A stretch of DNA of 64,000 bases from NCBI RefSeq assembly GCF_030813915.1, contig NZ_JAUSUJ010000013.1:124001-188000 (forward strand), written 5' to 3'. The notes under the pieces were generated by a model. The model had not been told where the DNA came from and did not search any database. It was given only the letters and a program-made list of their open reading frames with translations. Position numbers and translations under genes: made by a program. This document shows positions 44,775-53,543 of this stretch, one piece after another. The number at the start of each line of letters is the position of its first letter. Within the stretch, counting starts at the first letter, position 1. This DNA comes from Rhodoplanes tepidamans. GTDB lineage: Bacteria; Pseudomonadota; Alphaproteobacteria; Rhizobiales; Xanthobacteraceae.

Positions 44775-45967
44775 GTCTGGGACTCCCCTTTCGCGGCGGT
44801 GCCGGGAATGGTCCGGCCCGGAGCGTCCTGCTCCGTGAACGTCCCGTCCGCCCGCATCCGATAGTCCTGGTCCTTCCAGGTCACCCCGCGGCCGAGGAAA
44901 CTCGCCACGAACACCGCGAAGGTCAAGAGGTCGCGGACCGGCACCAGCGGAAGAGCCGGGACGGGAAGCGCGAAGGCCACACCCACGCGCCACGCGAGCG
45001 CGGCGCGTCCCACGATCGCTGCGAGCGCGAGGCCGAGCGCCGGCCGCCCGCCCCCGAACGCCGCCGCGAGCAGCGCGAAGCCGAGCGGATGCGTCACCAC
45101 CGCGCCGGCCCAGCCGGCCGGATCGAGGCTCATCACGGTGCGGGCCCAGCGCAGCTCGTGCGACCAGGCGGCGGCGAGGCTCGCCTCGTCGCAGCGGTGG
45201 ACGACGGCGAACGACGGGACGAGGACGGCGCGGCGACCCGACGCGCGCACGGCGGCGCCGATCGCGTAGTCGTCGGCCAGCGTGTCGACGAACGACCGGA
45301 AGCCGCCGAGCCCGTCCAGGGTCGTGCGATCGAGCGCGATCAGCGCGCCGAAGCAAGGCTTTGCGCGGCCGAGCTCGAGCCCGAGGACAGCATTCGGCAG
45401 GAAGTGCGAGACGAGCCCGAGCGCCACCAGATCCGACCACACCCCGGCCGCCCCCTGCCCGCCATACAGGCAGGTCACCGCCCCGACGCCCGGCTGGCGC
45501 AGCGCCGCGACCACCCGCGAGAGGTCGTCCGGGCGCAGCCGGATGTCGGCATCGGACAGCACCACGACCTCGTGCCGGATCTTCGCCGCCATGTTGATCA
45601 GGTTGGAAACCTTGCGGTTCGTGCCGTGCACGGCCGGGTCGATCACGAGGTCGATGGCGATGCCGGGATGGCTCGCGATCAGCCGCTCGACCACGGCGAC
45701 GGCCGGGTCGGCCGGATCGGCGACGCCGCAGACGATCTGCAGCGGCCCCGGATAGCGCTGCCGGCACAGGGTCGCGAGGTCGTCGAGCAGCCCGGGCGGC
45801 GCCCCGTGCAGCGGCTTCAGCACCGTCACGCCGGGCGCCGGCTCTCCCTCGGGCACGCCCGGCGCCGGCCGGGCCGCGAAGCGTCCGACCAGCACGGCCG
45901 CGACGGCGAGATAGGCGCAGCCGGCGGTCGCGAGCAGCATCAGCAGAATGGCGAGAACAATGGCCAT
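44771..45967 (-). CDS. hpnI: hopanoid glycosyltransferase HpnI
   Basis: A 398-residue GT2-type membrane glycosyltransferase. An N-terminal helix is followed by 'VTVLKPLHGAPPGLLDDLA', the DxD-type 'VVVLSDADIRLRP' and 'DTLADDYAIGAAVR', with two to three C-terminal helices. HpnI adds N-acetylglucosamine to bacteriohopanetetrol. It resembles ceramide glucosyltransferases. The neighbour hpnL lies 6 nt upstream and hpnJ overlaps it, so hpnL-hpnI-hpnJ is one operon. Confidence 0.94.
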   Translation of the reverse strand: MAIVLAILLMLLATAGCAYLAVAAVLVGRFAARPAPGVPEGEPAPGVTVLKPLHGAPPGLLDDLATLCRQRYPGPLQIVCGVADPADPAVAVVERLIASHPGIAIDLVIDPAVHGTNRKVSNLINMAAKIRHEVVVLSDADIRLRPDDLSRVVAALRQPGVGAVTCLYGGQGAAGVWSDLVALGLVSHFLPNAVLGLELGRAKPCFGALIALDRTTLDGLGGFRSFVDTLADDYAIGAAVRASGRRAVLVPSFAVVHRCDEASLAAAWSHELRWARTVMSLDPAGWAGAVVTHPLGFALLAAAFGGGRPALGLALAAIVGRAALAWRVGVAFALPVPALPLVPVRDLLTFAVFVASFLGRGVTWKDQDYRMRADGTFTEQDAPGRTIPGTAAKGESQT

Positions 45968-45973
45968 GGCGGA

Positions 45974-46978
45974 TCAGCCGGCCGGCCGCGACGCCGAAAC
46001 GTCGCGCCGCTCCCGCCAGCGCCGGCCCTCCATCCACTGCCAGACGACCAGACCGGGCAGGCCGGTGGCGAGATCGGCGACGCGCTTGACCAGCGACAGC
46101 GCCATCGCCTGGTCGGGCGGGATGCCGAACACGGCGCACAGCACGATCAGCCCGCCCTCCTGGGCACCGAGCGCCCCCGGGATCGCGAAGGCGGCGCCGC
46201 GGATCGCGTGCATCAGGCTCTCGATCACCAGCGCCTCGGCGAGGCTCACCGGATGGCCCATGAACCAGAAGGCGACCAGCACCTCGCCGACGCCGGTCAT
46301 CCAGTCGAGATAGTGCAGCAGCAGGCTCGCGCCCATGCGGGTGCGGCTGGCGTGCAGGGCCGAGAGGTCGCGGAACAGGCGGTCGACCTTCTCGCCGACC
46401 ACCCGGGCCCAGTCGCCGCGGAAGCGCGCCAGCACCCAGCCGAACGCCTTGTGGCCGCCGCGCCGCTGGGCGATCCAGAAGCCGACCAGCGCCGGCACGG
46501 CGAGCGCGAGCCCGCCCGCCGCGATCCAGGCGACCGACGAATCGGCCCCGAGCCAGATCAGCACGGCGAGGCCGGTGAGGGCGAACAGCGCCTGCGTGAC
46601 CGCGAGCGCCAGCACGTCGACGATCACGCTCGCGGTGGCGAGCGCGCCGGGCACGCCCTTGAAGGTGAGAAGACGGGCGCCCAGGAGGTCGCCGCCGACC
46701 TGGCCGAGCGGCAGCAGCGCGTTCGCCCCCTCGCGCACGAAGCGCAGCGACAGGCAGGTGGCGAGCGGCGGCCGCTCCTTGGGCGGGAACAGCACCCACC
46801 AGCCGACCGCCGCGACGCTGGCGGTGCCGGCCCGCACCAGCACGACGAGGACGATGCCGACGCCGATGGAGGCGACCGCGTCGCGCACCAGGCCGGTGCC
46901 CGACCAGACGGTCAGGCCGATCAGCACGGCAATGCCGATCAGGAGGCCGAGAACCCCGGTGGTCCGAACGATGCGCAT
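45974..46978 (-). CDS. hpnL: hopanoid-associated membrane protein HpnL
   Basis: A 334-residue LPG-synthase-TM-type (UPF0104) membrane protein with about eight helices. It has 'RFVREGANALLPLGQVGGDL', 'HAIRGAAFAIPGALGAQEGG' and 'SLVKRVADLATGLPGLVVWQ', matching HpnL. It is considered a hopanoid transporter or helper, unproved. It is distinct from the family member at 23634-24698, which belongs to the glycan region. It heads the hpnLIJ operon. Confidence 0.9.
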   Translation of the reverse strand: MRIVRTTGVLGLLIGIAVLIGLTVWSGTGLVRDAVASIGVGIVLVVLVRAGTASVAAVGWWVLFPPKERPPLATCLSLRFVREGANALLPLGQVGGDLLGARLLTFKGVPGALATASVIVDVLALAVTQALFALTGLAVLIWLGADSSVAWIAAGGLALAVPALVGFWIAQRRGGHKAFGWVLARFRGDWARVVGEKVDRLFRDLSALHASRTRMGASLLLHYLDWMTGVGEVLVAFWFMGHPVSLAEALVIESLMHAIRGAAFAIPGALGAQEGGLIVLCAVFGIPPDQAMALSLVKRVADLATGLPGLVVWQWMEGRRWRERRDVSASRPAG

Positions 46979-47034
46979 GCGCCGTCCCGGAAAGCCCGGT
47001 TACTCCGAACCGCCGGGCCGGCGCGCGTCGCGGC

Positions 47035-47883
47035 TCACCAGAACTGCTGGAACGTGAACGCGCGGGTGAAGCCGAAGCCGAACGTCACCTGGTCCGGCGA
47101 GCCGCGGTACGTCACCAGCGGCGAATCGGCCGAATCGCCCATCAGGCGCTGGTACTCGACATAGACGTGGGTGGCGAGCTCGGGCGTCCAGAAGTAGCGC
47201 GCCTGGGCGCCGACGCCGACCGAGGAGAGGCCGCCCTTGGGATCGTAGGTCGGCAGGCCCGACCAGAAGGACTGCCAGGCGTCGATGCCGAAATAGGGCT
47301 CCAGCGCCTTGTCGGTGGCGAACGAGACGCGCGGGCCGCCGGAGAGCGTCAGGGCCGGCGTCACCGGCACCACGAAGTCGCCGCTGAGGTCGGCGACGAC
47401 GCCCTGATGGCCGCCGAAGCCCTGCCGGACCTCGGCGCGGGTGCGCAGCCAGGGGGCCCACCAGTATTCGACGAAGCCGCCCACCTCGACCGCCCAGTCG
47501 ACGTCGCCGAGGCCGTAGAGCGCGCTCGAATCGGATTCTTTCCGCTGGGCGCGGACCTTGAGGTTCGGACCGATCTTCAGCTGCTGGGTCTCGAACAGGG
47601 CGATGCCGGCGCCGTCGCGCGGCGCCCGGAACTGCTCCGGCGTCCCGGCCCGACGGAAGCCGACGATCGGCGCCGCCCGCACCGTGTAGGTGTCGGCGCC
47701 GACGAACTCGGTCTCGACCCGGCCCTCGAGCCCGAGGGTGGCGATCCATTCCGGCTTGGCCGGCTCGGTGTAGTTCTTCTTCACCAGGATGTCGGTGCCG
47801 AGATCGGCCGCGAAGGCCGTCCCGGCGAGGACCAGCGAAGCCGTCACGAACGCCGCGCCGAAGCGCACAGACCGGTTCTGCAA
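47035..47883 (-). CDS. outer-membrane-like protein of unknown function
   Basis: A 282-residue exported protein with a signal peptide (about residues 1-25, ending 'AGTAFA'). The remainder consists of alternating beta strands with aromatic girdles, ending with a C-terminal 'FTFQQFW', which fits an outer-membrane beta-barrel. Segments such as 'RAAPIVGFRRAGTPEQF' and 'GGPRVSFATDKALEPYFG' resemble the MipA/OmpV family. TTG 47883 with GAGG about 7 nt upstream is the preferred start; GTG 47868 is possible. It lies 56 nt downstream of hpnL in opposite sense order but the same strand, and may be a separate transcript. Confidence 0.75.
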   Translation of the reverse strand: MQNRSVRFGAAFVTASLVLAGTAFAADLGTDILVKKNYTEPAKPEWIATLGLEGRVETEFVGADTYTVRAAPIVGFRRAGTPEQFRAPRDGAGIALFETQQLKIGPNLKVRAQRKESDSSALYGLGDVDWAVEVGGFVEYWWAPWLRTRAEVRQGFGGHQGVVADLSGDFVVPVTPALTLSGGPRVSFATDKALEPYFGIDAWQSFWSGLPTYDPKGGLSSVGVGAQARYFWTPELATHVYVEYQRLMGDSADSPLVTYRGSPDQVTFGFGFTRAFTFQQFW

Positions 47884-48289
47884 AGCACTGCCTCGTTCCG
47901 CTGCCCGGCGCCTGTCGATGCCGGGAGTCGCCTTCCGCGATGGTGTCAAACTACACCGCGGCCCGATGCGGCGCAAAATCGCCCCCGGGCCGGACCAGGC
48001 CTTCACGTTCGGCCGGATAGCTTAACGATGCCATAACGTTGGACGGAACGGCGACGAATTCGGGGTAGCCCGCTACAGGCGCCCGGCCCCGCCTCCGCGT
48101 GAATTCCCGCGGCCTGTGGCGATGCGGCCACAGCGCTGGAAAAAAGCCCGAAATCGCCACCCGTCCGCCACCGGCCGGGGGCGATGCCCTATTGTCGTCG
48201 CATCCGGACACTGACGTTCGGGGCGGCGGCCGCAGTCGCGCGTCGGGCCGATCCACATCCATCATCGCAGCACTGGAAGGAGCGTTTCG
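47884..48289. promoter_or_regulatory. divergent promoter region with CtrA-like box, no gene seen
   Basis: No coding frame is convincing here. It must hold promoters for the outer-membrane-like gene and the L,D-transpeptidase gene. TTAACGATGCCATAAC at 48022-48037 fits the CtrA box TTAA-N7-TTAAC with one mismatch, which would link cell-envelope genes to the alphaproteobacterial cell cycle. GGAAGGAG at 48274-48281 is the transpeptidase ribosome-binding site. Confidence 0.35.
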
Positions 48290-48871
48290 ATGCGCAGAGC
48301 CATACTCGTCGCCCTCGCCGCCCTGACCGCGCTCGGCTCGGCCTGGAGCACGGCCCGGGCCGAGAACCTCGATCCCGAGGAGCGCTACACCTACGGGCGC
48401 TACACGACCCGCTACTCGGCCGGGCAATCCAGCATTCCCAAGGCCAATGTCAGCTTCGACGCGTCCTACGCGCCCGGCACCATCGTGGTGAACACCAGCG
48501 AGCGCAGGCTCTATCTGGTCACCGCGCCCGGCCAGGCGATCCGCTACGGCATCGGGGTCGGCCGGGACGGCTTCCGCTGGGCCGGCAGCACGGCCGTCTC
48601 GGCCAAGAAGGAATGGCCGACCTGGACGCCGCCGGCCCAGATGCGTCGCCGCCAGCCCGGCCTTCCGGCCATGATGAAGGGCGGCATCGACAACCCGCTC
48701 GGCGCCCGCGCCCTCTATCTCGGCTCGTCGCTCTACCGCATCCACGGCTCCAACGAGCCCGAGACCATCGGCCAGGCGGTGTCCTCCGGCTGCTTCCGGA
48801 TGACCAATGACGACGTCATCGACCTCTACGACCGCGTCCGCGTCGGCGCCCGCGTGGTGGTGCTGAGGTAA
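48290..48871 (+). CDS. L,D-transpeptidase (YkuD/ErfK family)
   Basis: A 193-residue periplasmic enzyme with signal peptide (1-24). The catalytic YkuD domain (about 63-193) has H152 ('[19 protein letters not shown]') and Cys168 in 'SSGCFRM', the family signature HxGxxxxx...SxGC-R. It would make 3-3 peptidoglycan cross-links or tether proteins to peptidoglycan. This gene order (short, no LysM domain) matches the many ErfK paralogues of Hyphomicrobiales. It follows a possible CtrA-controlled promoter region. Confidence 0.93.
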   Translation: MRRAILVALAALTALGSAWSTARAENLDPEERYTYGRYTTRYSAGQSSIPKANVSFDASYAPGTIVVNTSERRLYLVTAPGQAIRYGIGVGRDGFRWAGSTAVSAKKEWPTWTPPAQMRRRQPGLPAMMKGGIDNPLGARALYLGSSLYRIHGSNEPETIGQAVSSGCFRMTNDDVIDLYDRVRVGARVVVLR

Positions 48872-48954
48872 CGGCGCTACCGCCCCTTCTCTTCCCTCTC
48901 CCCTCGCGGGCGGGTGAGGGGGAAGAGCGGAAAGAGAAGACCAGGCGGCGGGCG

Positions 48955-49344
48955 TCAGCCCCGCCGCGCCGGTTCGCGCGACAGCCCGGCGGCGGCGATC
49001 TCGGCCTCGTAGTCGGCCTCCCAGGCCGCGAGGTTTCGGCCGCAGTCGAGCAGGTACTCCCAGCTGAAGATGCCGGTGTCGTGGAGATCGTCGAAGACGA
49101 GCCGCACCGCGTAGTTGCCGATCGGCTGGACCTCCAGGATTTCGACGGTCCGCTTGCCGGCGACGAGCTTGCGCTCGGCCGGCGAATGCCCCTGGACCTC
49201 GGCGCTCGGGCTCCGCACGCGGAGAATCTCGGCCGGCAGCGCGAACCGCTCGCCGGTGTCGAAGGTCACCTCGAGGGCCCTGCGGTCCTTGCGGAGCCGC
49301 AGTTCGGTCGGCCAGGGTATCGGCGCCGCGGGGGTGGTGCTCAT
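48955..49344 (-). CDS. DUF971 domain-containing protein
   Basis: A 129-residue soluble protein of the DUF971 (GBBH-like N-terminal) family. The blocks '[20 protein letters not shown]', '[18 protein letters not shown]', '[20 protein letters not shown]' and 'WEYLLDCG' are standard. These proteins often sit next to iron-sulfur or molybdenum cofactor genes. Here moaA is divergent, which fits. The function is not known; some homologues bind the Mrp/ApbC system. Confidence 0.88.
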   Translation of the reverse strand: MSTTPAAPIPWPTELRLRKDRRALEVTFDTGERFALPAEILRVRSPSAEVQGHSPAERKLVAGKRTVEILEVQPIGNYAVRLVFDDLHDTGIFSWEYLLDCGRNLAAWEADYEAEIAAAGLSREPARRG

Positions 49345-49593
49345 GGCTCCGTCTCGTCTGGAATCGGCGGGAATCGGCCGTGCGGCCGGCATCGGCCGGC
49401 GATCATGCGTCGCGACCGCCGCGAAAGCGACCCGGAAGAGCCGCGCCGGTGGCGGCCCGGGGTCGCAGGAATCCGCCTCCCCGGGACCGGCCGCAGGCAT
49501 TATATAGAAACATTCGAGCTCCCCGTCGCGGCCGCGCCCGGCTGCGGCGTCCGCCGCGACCATCCGCCCCGAACCGCCGAGGAGACCCCCGCG

Positions 49594-50661
49594 ATGGCGT
49601 TCGAGACCGTTTCGGCTGCCGCGCCCCCCGCCCCGCTCGCCCGGGCCGAGGCGGCGCCGGCCACGGCGCCGCTGGTCGATCCCTTCGGGCGCGCCATCAC
49701 CTATCTGCGCGTCTCGGTGACGGACCGCTGCGATCTCCGCTGCGTGTACTGCATGTCGGAGCACATGACCTTCCTGCCCAAGGCCGACATCCTCAGCCTG
49801 GAGGAGCTCGACCGGCTGTGCACGGCCTTCGTCGCGCGCGGCACCCGCAAGCTGCGCATCACCGGCGGCGAGCCGCTGGTGCGGCGGGGCATCATGACGC
49901 TGTTCCGCTCGCTGTCGCGGCACATCGACACCGGTGCGCTGGAGGAGCTGACCGTCACCACCAACGGCTCCCAGCTCGCGCGCTACGCCGGCGAGCTCGC
50001 CGACTGCGGGGTGCGCCGCATCAACGTGTCGCTCGACACGCTCGATCCGGTGAAGTTCCGCGAGATCACCCGCTGGGGCGACATCGACCAGGTGAAAGCC
50101 GGCATCGCGGCGGCCCAGCGGGCCGGCATCCGCGTCAAGATCAATGCGGTCGCCCTCAAGGGCGTCAATGAGGACGAGCTCGGCGACCTGCTCGCCTGGG
50201 CGCATGGCGACGGCATGGACCTCACCATCATCGAGGTGATGCCGCTCGGCGACATCGGTGAGAACCGGCTCGACCAATACCTGCCGCTCTCGATGGTGCG
50301 GGCGAAGCTCGCCGAGCGCTTCACCCTGACCGAGACCGACTATCGCACCGGCGGGCCGGCCCGCTACGTGCGGGTCGCCGAGACCGGCGGCCGGCTCGGC
50401 TTCATCACCCCGCTGACCCACAATTTCTGCGAATCCTGCAACCGGGTCCGGCTCACCTGCACCGGAACCCTGTTCATGTGCCTCGGCCAGGAGGACGCCG
50501 CGGATCTCCGTGCCGCGCTGCGCGCCGCGCCCGACGACGCCCTCCTCCATGCCGCCCTCGACGAGGCGATCGGCCGCAAGCCCAAGGGCCACGACTTCGT
50601 CATCGACCGCCGTACCAAGCGCCCCGCCGTCGCCCGCCACATGAGCGTGACCGGGGGGTAG
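49594..50661 (+). CDS. moaA: GTP 3',8-cyclase MoaA
   Basis: A 355-residue radical SAM enzyme of molybdenum cofactor synthesis, acting on GTP. The N-terminal cluster motif is C46-x3-C50-x2-C53 ('[10 protein letters not shown]'). A second C-terminal 4Fe-4S motif is in '[18 protein letters not shown]' and ends 'GQ'. The protein ends with 'TGG', the Gly-Gly tail required by MoaA. A Pro/Ala-rich extension precedes '[18 protein letters not shown]', longer than E. coli's. GAGGAG lies about 7 nt before the start. A DUF971 gene is divergent. Confidence 0.96.
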   Translation: MAFETVSAAAPPAPLARAEAAPATAPLVDPFGRAITYLRVSVTDRCDLRCVYCMSEHMTFLPKADILSLEELDRLCTAFVARGTRKLRITGGEPLVRRGIMTLFRSLSRHIDTGALEELTVTTNGSQLARYAGELADCGVRRINVSLDTLDPVKFREITRWGDIDQVKAGIAAAQRAGIRVKINAVALKGVNEDELGDLLAWAHGDGMDLTIIEVMPLGDIGENRLDQYLPLSMVRAKLAERFTLTETDYRTGGPARYVRVAETGGRLGFITPLTHNFCESCNRVRLTCTGTLFMCLGQEDAADLRAALRAAPDDALLHAALDEAIGRKPKGHDFVIDRRTKRPAVARHMSVTGG

Positions 50662-50674
50662 GACCTCGGCACCG

Positions 50675-50782
50675 GTCGTTCCGGGGGGCGGGCCGTGAGG
50701 CGCACGAACCCGGGCTCCGGCCGCACGGTCCGCGCCTGCCGACGGATTCCGGGTTCGCGGCTTCGCCGCGCCCCGGAATGAC
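50675..50782. repeat. dispersed palindromic element, copy 5
   Basis: Outer arms GTCGTTCCGGGG and CCCCGGAATGAC (one mismatch), slightly longer and more divergent than copies 1-4. It begins 13 nt after the moaA stop and precedes the TRAP transporter genes. The rest of the gap up to 50951 shows nothing else clear. Confidence 0.7.
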
Positions 50783-50951
50783 GGGCGCCCTCCCGCACTG
50801 CCGCATGCCGGGCCAAGGGAAAGTCGGGATTGACGCGGCGGTTTGATCGGTCCTATGCGAAAGATTGCCGTCTGGACGCATCCGCGCCGGACCGATCAAT
50901 CGTGGAGCGCGCCGCCTCGCGACGCTGCGATCCCGTCGCGCAGGTGATCCC

Positions 50952-51656
50952 GTGACCGTCCTACTCGGCCTCAGCCGCCTCGTCGATGCCGTGAATGCGC
51001 GCCTCGGGCGGTCCCTGAGCTGGCTCATTCTCGCCGCCATCCTGGTCTCGGCCGTCAACGCGATCGTGCGCAAGCTGTTCGGCGTCTCGGCGAATGCCTG
51101 GCTCGAGCTGCAGTGGGTGCTGTTCGGCGCCGTGTTCCTGATGTGCTCGCCCTGGACCCTGCTCGACAACGAGCACATCCGCATCGACATCGTGAACACC
51201 CGCTTCCCGCGCGGCGTCCGCAATGCGATCGAGATCGTCGGGCACGCCCTGTTCCTGCTGCCGCTGTGCCTCGTCATGATGGTGACGAGCTGGCCGTTCT
51301 TCGTGAAGTCGGCGCCGAGCTGGGACCAGGTCGGCGCCGCGCTCGCCGCCTTCCCGGCGGCGTTCTCCGGATCACCGGACGCCTGGCTGCGCGGTCTGAT
51401 CACGTGGTGGACGCAGCTCATCGGCGTCGGCGAGCAGTCCTCCAACGCCGGCGGCCTGCCGCAATGGCCGGCCAAGTTCCTGATCTTCGCCGGCTTCACG
51501 ACCCTGTTCGTGCAGGGCGTGTCGGAGCTGATCAAGCGGATCGCCGTCGTCATGGGCCGCATTCCGGACCCGCACGGCGGGCCGGGCGGCCACCTGTCCT
51601 CCTTCGAGGCGGACGCCGAAGACTTGGCCGAAAAGTCCGGCCGCGCGCAACGCTGA
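50952..51656 (+). CDS. dctQ: TRAP transporter small permease DctQ-like
   Basis: A 234-residue membrane protein with four helices of the DctQ family. 'LSWLILAAILVSAVNAIVRK' and 'ELQWVLFGAVFLMCSPWTLLDNEHIRID' are characteristic of its first half. GTG 50952 is preferred because AGGTGA precedes it; an ATG at 50865 would add a basic leader. The family's role is to help the large permease. dctM follows 15 nt downstream. It is on the longer side for DctQ, fitting the TakP/TRAP-family 2 group. Confidence 0.88.
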   Translation: MTVLLGLSRLVDAVNARLGRSLSWLILAAILVSAVNAIVRKLFGVSANAWLELQWVLFGAVFLMCSPWTLLDNEHIRIDIVNTRFPRGVRNAIEIVGHALFLLPLCLVMMVTSWPFFVKSAPSWDQVGAALAAFPAAFSGSPDAWLRGLITWWTQLIGVGEQSSNAGGLPQWPAKFLIFAGFTTLFVQGVSELIKRIAVVMGRIPDPHGGPGGHLSSFEADAEDLAEKSGRAQR

Positions 51657-51671
51657 CGCCCGGACCCGGCC

Positions 51672-53318
51672 ATGACCGCTTTCCTGATCGACAACATGGC
51701 CCCGATCATGTTCGGGGCGCTCGTCGTCTTCCTGCTGCTCGGCTACCCGGTCGCCTTCTCGCTGGCCGCCAACGGCCTCGTGTTCGGGCTGATCGGCATC
51801 GAGCTCGGCCTGTTCGGCCCGAACTTCCTGCAGGCGATGCCCGAGCGCGTGCTCGGCGTGATGAGCAACGAGACGCTGCTCGCGGTCCCGTTCTTCACCT
51901 TCATGGGCCTGATCCTCGAACGCTCCGGCATGGCCGAGGACCTGCTCGACACCATCGGCCAGCTGTTCGGCCGCATCCGCGGCGGCCTCGGCTACGCCGT
52001 CGTGTTCGTCGGCGCCCTGCTCGCCGCGACCACCGGCGTCGTGGCCGCCTCGGTGATCTCGATGGGGCTGATCTCGCTCCCCATCATGCTGCGCTACGGC
52101 TACGACCGTCGCGTCGCCTCCGGCGTGATCGCGGCCTCCGGCACGCTCGCCCAGATCATCCCGCCGTCGCTCGTCCTGATCATCATGGCCGACCAGCTCG
52201 GCCGCTCGGTCGGCGACATGTACGAAGGGGCGTTCCTGCCCGGCCTGATGCTGGCCGGCCTCTACGCCGGCTACATCTTCGTCGTCTCGACCTTCTTTCC
52301 GACCGCGGCGCCCGGTCTTCCGCCCGACGCGATCGGCTTCCGCGAGGAGAACGGCCGCCGCGGCATGACCTCGCTGGCGATCCTGACGCTGGCCAGCATC
52401 GCCTTCGGCTGGCTGGTGATGCTCGAGTCGAGCACCCGCGGCGCCGACCGCGTGGTGCTGACCATGTTCTTCGCGGTCCTGTTCGCCTTCGCGGTGGCGG
52501 TCGTCAACGTCGTGACGACGCGGGCCTTCGGGTTCCGGTTCCTGTCGAAGATCGCCCAGCAGGCCACCGTCGTGATGGTGCCGCCGCTGTTCCTGATCTT
52601 CCTGGTGCTCGGCACGATCTTCATCGGCCTCGCCACGCCCACCGAGGGCGGCGCCATGGGGGCGGTCGGCGCGGTCGCGCTCGCCGCCGCCAAGCGGCGC
52701 CTCACCCTGGATCTGGTCCGTCAGGCGGTGCGGGCGACCGCCAAGCTGTCGGCCTTCGCGATCTTCATCCTGATCGGCGCCCGGGTGTTCTCGCTCACCT
52801 TCTACGGCGTCAACGGCCACGTCTGGGTGGAGCACCTGCTCACCTCGCTGCCGGGCGGCGAGGTCGGGTTCCTGATCTTCGTCAACCTGCTCGTCTTCGT
52901 CCTGGCCTTCTTCCTCGACTATTTCGAGCTCGCCTTCATCATCATCCCGTTGCTGGCGCCGGTCGCCGACAAGCTGGGCATCGACCTGATCTGGTTCGGC
53001 GTCATCCTCGCGGTGAACATGCAGACCTCGTTCATGCATCCGCCGTTCGGCTTCGCGCTGTTCTTCCTGCGCTCGGTGGCGCCCAAGTTCCCCTACCGGG
53101 ACCGCGTCACCGGGCTGGAGACGGCGCCGATCACCACCGGCCAGATCTACTGGGGCGCCGTGCCGTTCGTGATCATCCAGCTGATCGGCGTGGCGATGGT
53201 GATCCTCTTCCCGCAGCTCGTGATGCACTACAAGGGCTCGGCCTCGACCGTGGATCCGAAGACGATCGAGATCCAGATCGCCCCGCCCGAGACCCCGCCG
53301 GCGCTCGACCTGAGATAG
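51672..53318 (+). CDS. dctM: TRAP transporter large permease DctM-like
   Basis: A 548-residue membrane protein with about 12-14 helices. 'FFTFMGLILERSGMAEDLLD', 'GALLAATTGVVAASVISMGL' and 'IPPSLVLIIMADQLGRSVGD' are DctM core motifs, and 'GLATPTEGGAMGAVGAVAL' is in the second half. It carries the ion-driven transport path for a carboxylate. Partner dctQ is upstream and the binding-protein gene dctP is convergent downstream. The extra loop (about 195-260) is typical of the large-DctM subfamily. Confidence 0.95.
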   Translation: MTAFLIDNMAPIMFGALVVFLLLGYPVAFSLAANGLVFGLIGIELGLFGPNFLQAMPERVLGVMSNETLLAVPFFTFMGLILERSGMAEDLLDTIGQLFGRIRGGLGYAVVFVGALLAATTGVVAASVISMGLISLPIMLRYGYDRRVASGVIAASGTLAQIIPPSLVLIIMADQLGRSVGDMYEGAFLPGLMLAGLYAGYIFVVSTFFPTAAPGLPPDAIGFREENGRRGMTSLAILTLASIAFGWLVMLESSTRGADRVVLTMFFAVLFAFAVAVVNVVTTRAFGFRFLSKIAQQATVVMVPPLFLIFLVLGTIFIGLATPTEGGAMGAVGAVALAAAKRRLTLDLVRQAVRATAKLSAFAIFILIGARVFSLTFYGVNGHVWVEHLLTSLPGGEVGFLIFVNLLVFVLAFFLDYFELAFIIIPLLAPVADKLGIDLIWFGVILAVNMQTSFMHPPFGFALFFLRSVAPKFPYRDRVTGLETAPITTGQIYWGAVPFVIIQLIGVAMVILFPQLVMHYKGSASTVDPKTIEIQIAPPETPPALDLR

Positions 53319-53352
53319 GGCTGCGTCTCGCCGCCACCACCACCTTCGTGGG

Positions 53353-53436
53353 GTGGGCAAAGGCGCGGAGCGCCGTGCCCACGCTGTCCAGCGCCGGCGA
53401 CGCGAGCCGCGTGGGCACGGCGCGCCTTCGGCGCAC
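53353..53436. repeat. dispersed palindrome, GTGGGCACGGCGC type
   Basis: GTGGGCAAAGGCGC with GCGCCGTGCCCAC (53353-53382) and a related half from 53411 make an imperfect hairpin cluster after dctM. Such GTGGGCACGGC elements recur in Hyphomicrobiales genomes. It may help end the dctQM transcript. Confidence 0.5.
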
Positions 53437-53473
53437 TTTTTCCGACCCTACGAACTCGCGAATCCGAGCAAAG

Positions 53474-53504
53474 CAAAAAAAGCCCCGGAGCGGCGCTCCG
53501 GGGC
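53474..53504 (-). terminator. Rho-independent terminator of dctP
   Basis: On the minus strand, AGCCCCGGAGC, a GCC loop and GCTCCGGGGCT are followed by TTTTTTGC. It lies about 40 nt past the dctP stop. The run of Ts is on the minus-strand side only. Confidence 0.85.
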
Positions 53505-53543
53505 TTCGGCGTCACGACACGATCGGACGGGAACGCGTCCCCG

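Noticed and set aside
48893-48930. short CCCTCTCCC-type stretch between the L,D-transpeptidase and DUF971 genes
   Set aside because: It resembles half of the 43159 element but is too short and lacks a partner arm to be listed as a full repeat.
49345-49593. moco riboswitch before moaA
   Set aside because: I could not identify the conserved Moco-II core or helices; no support beyond position.
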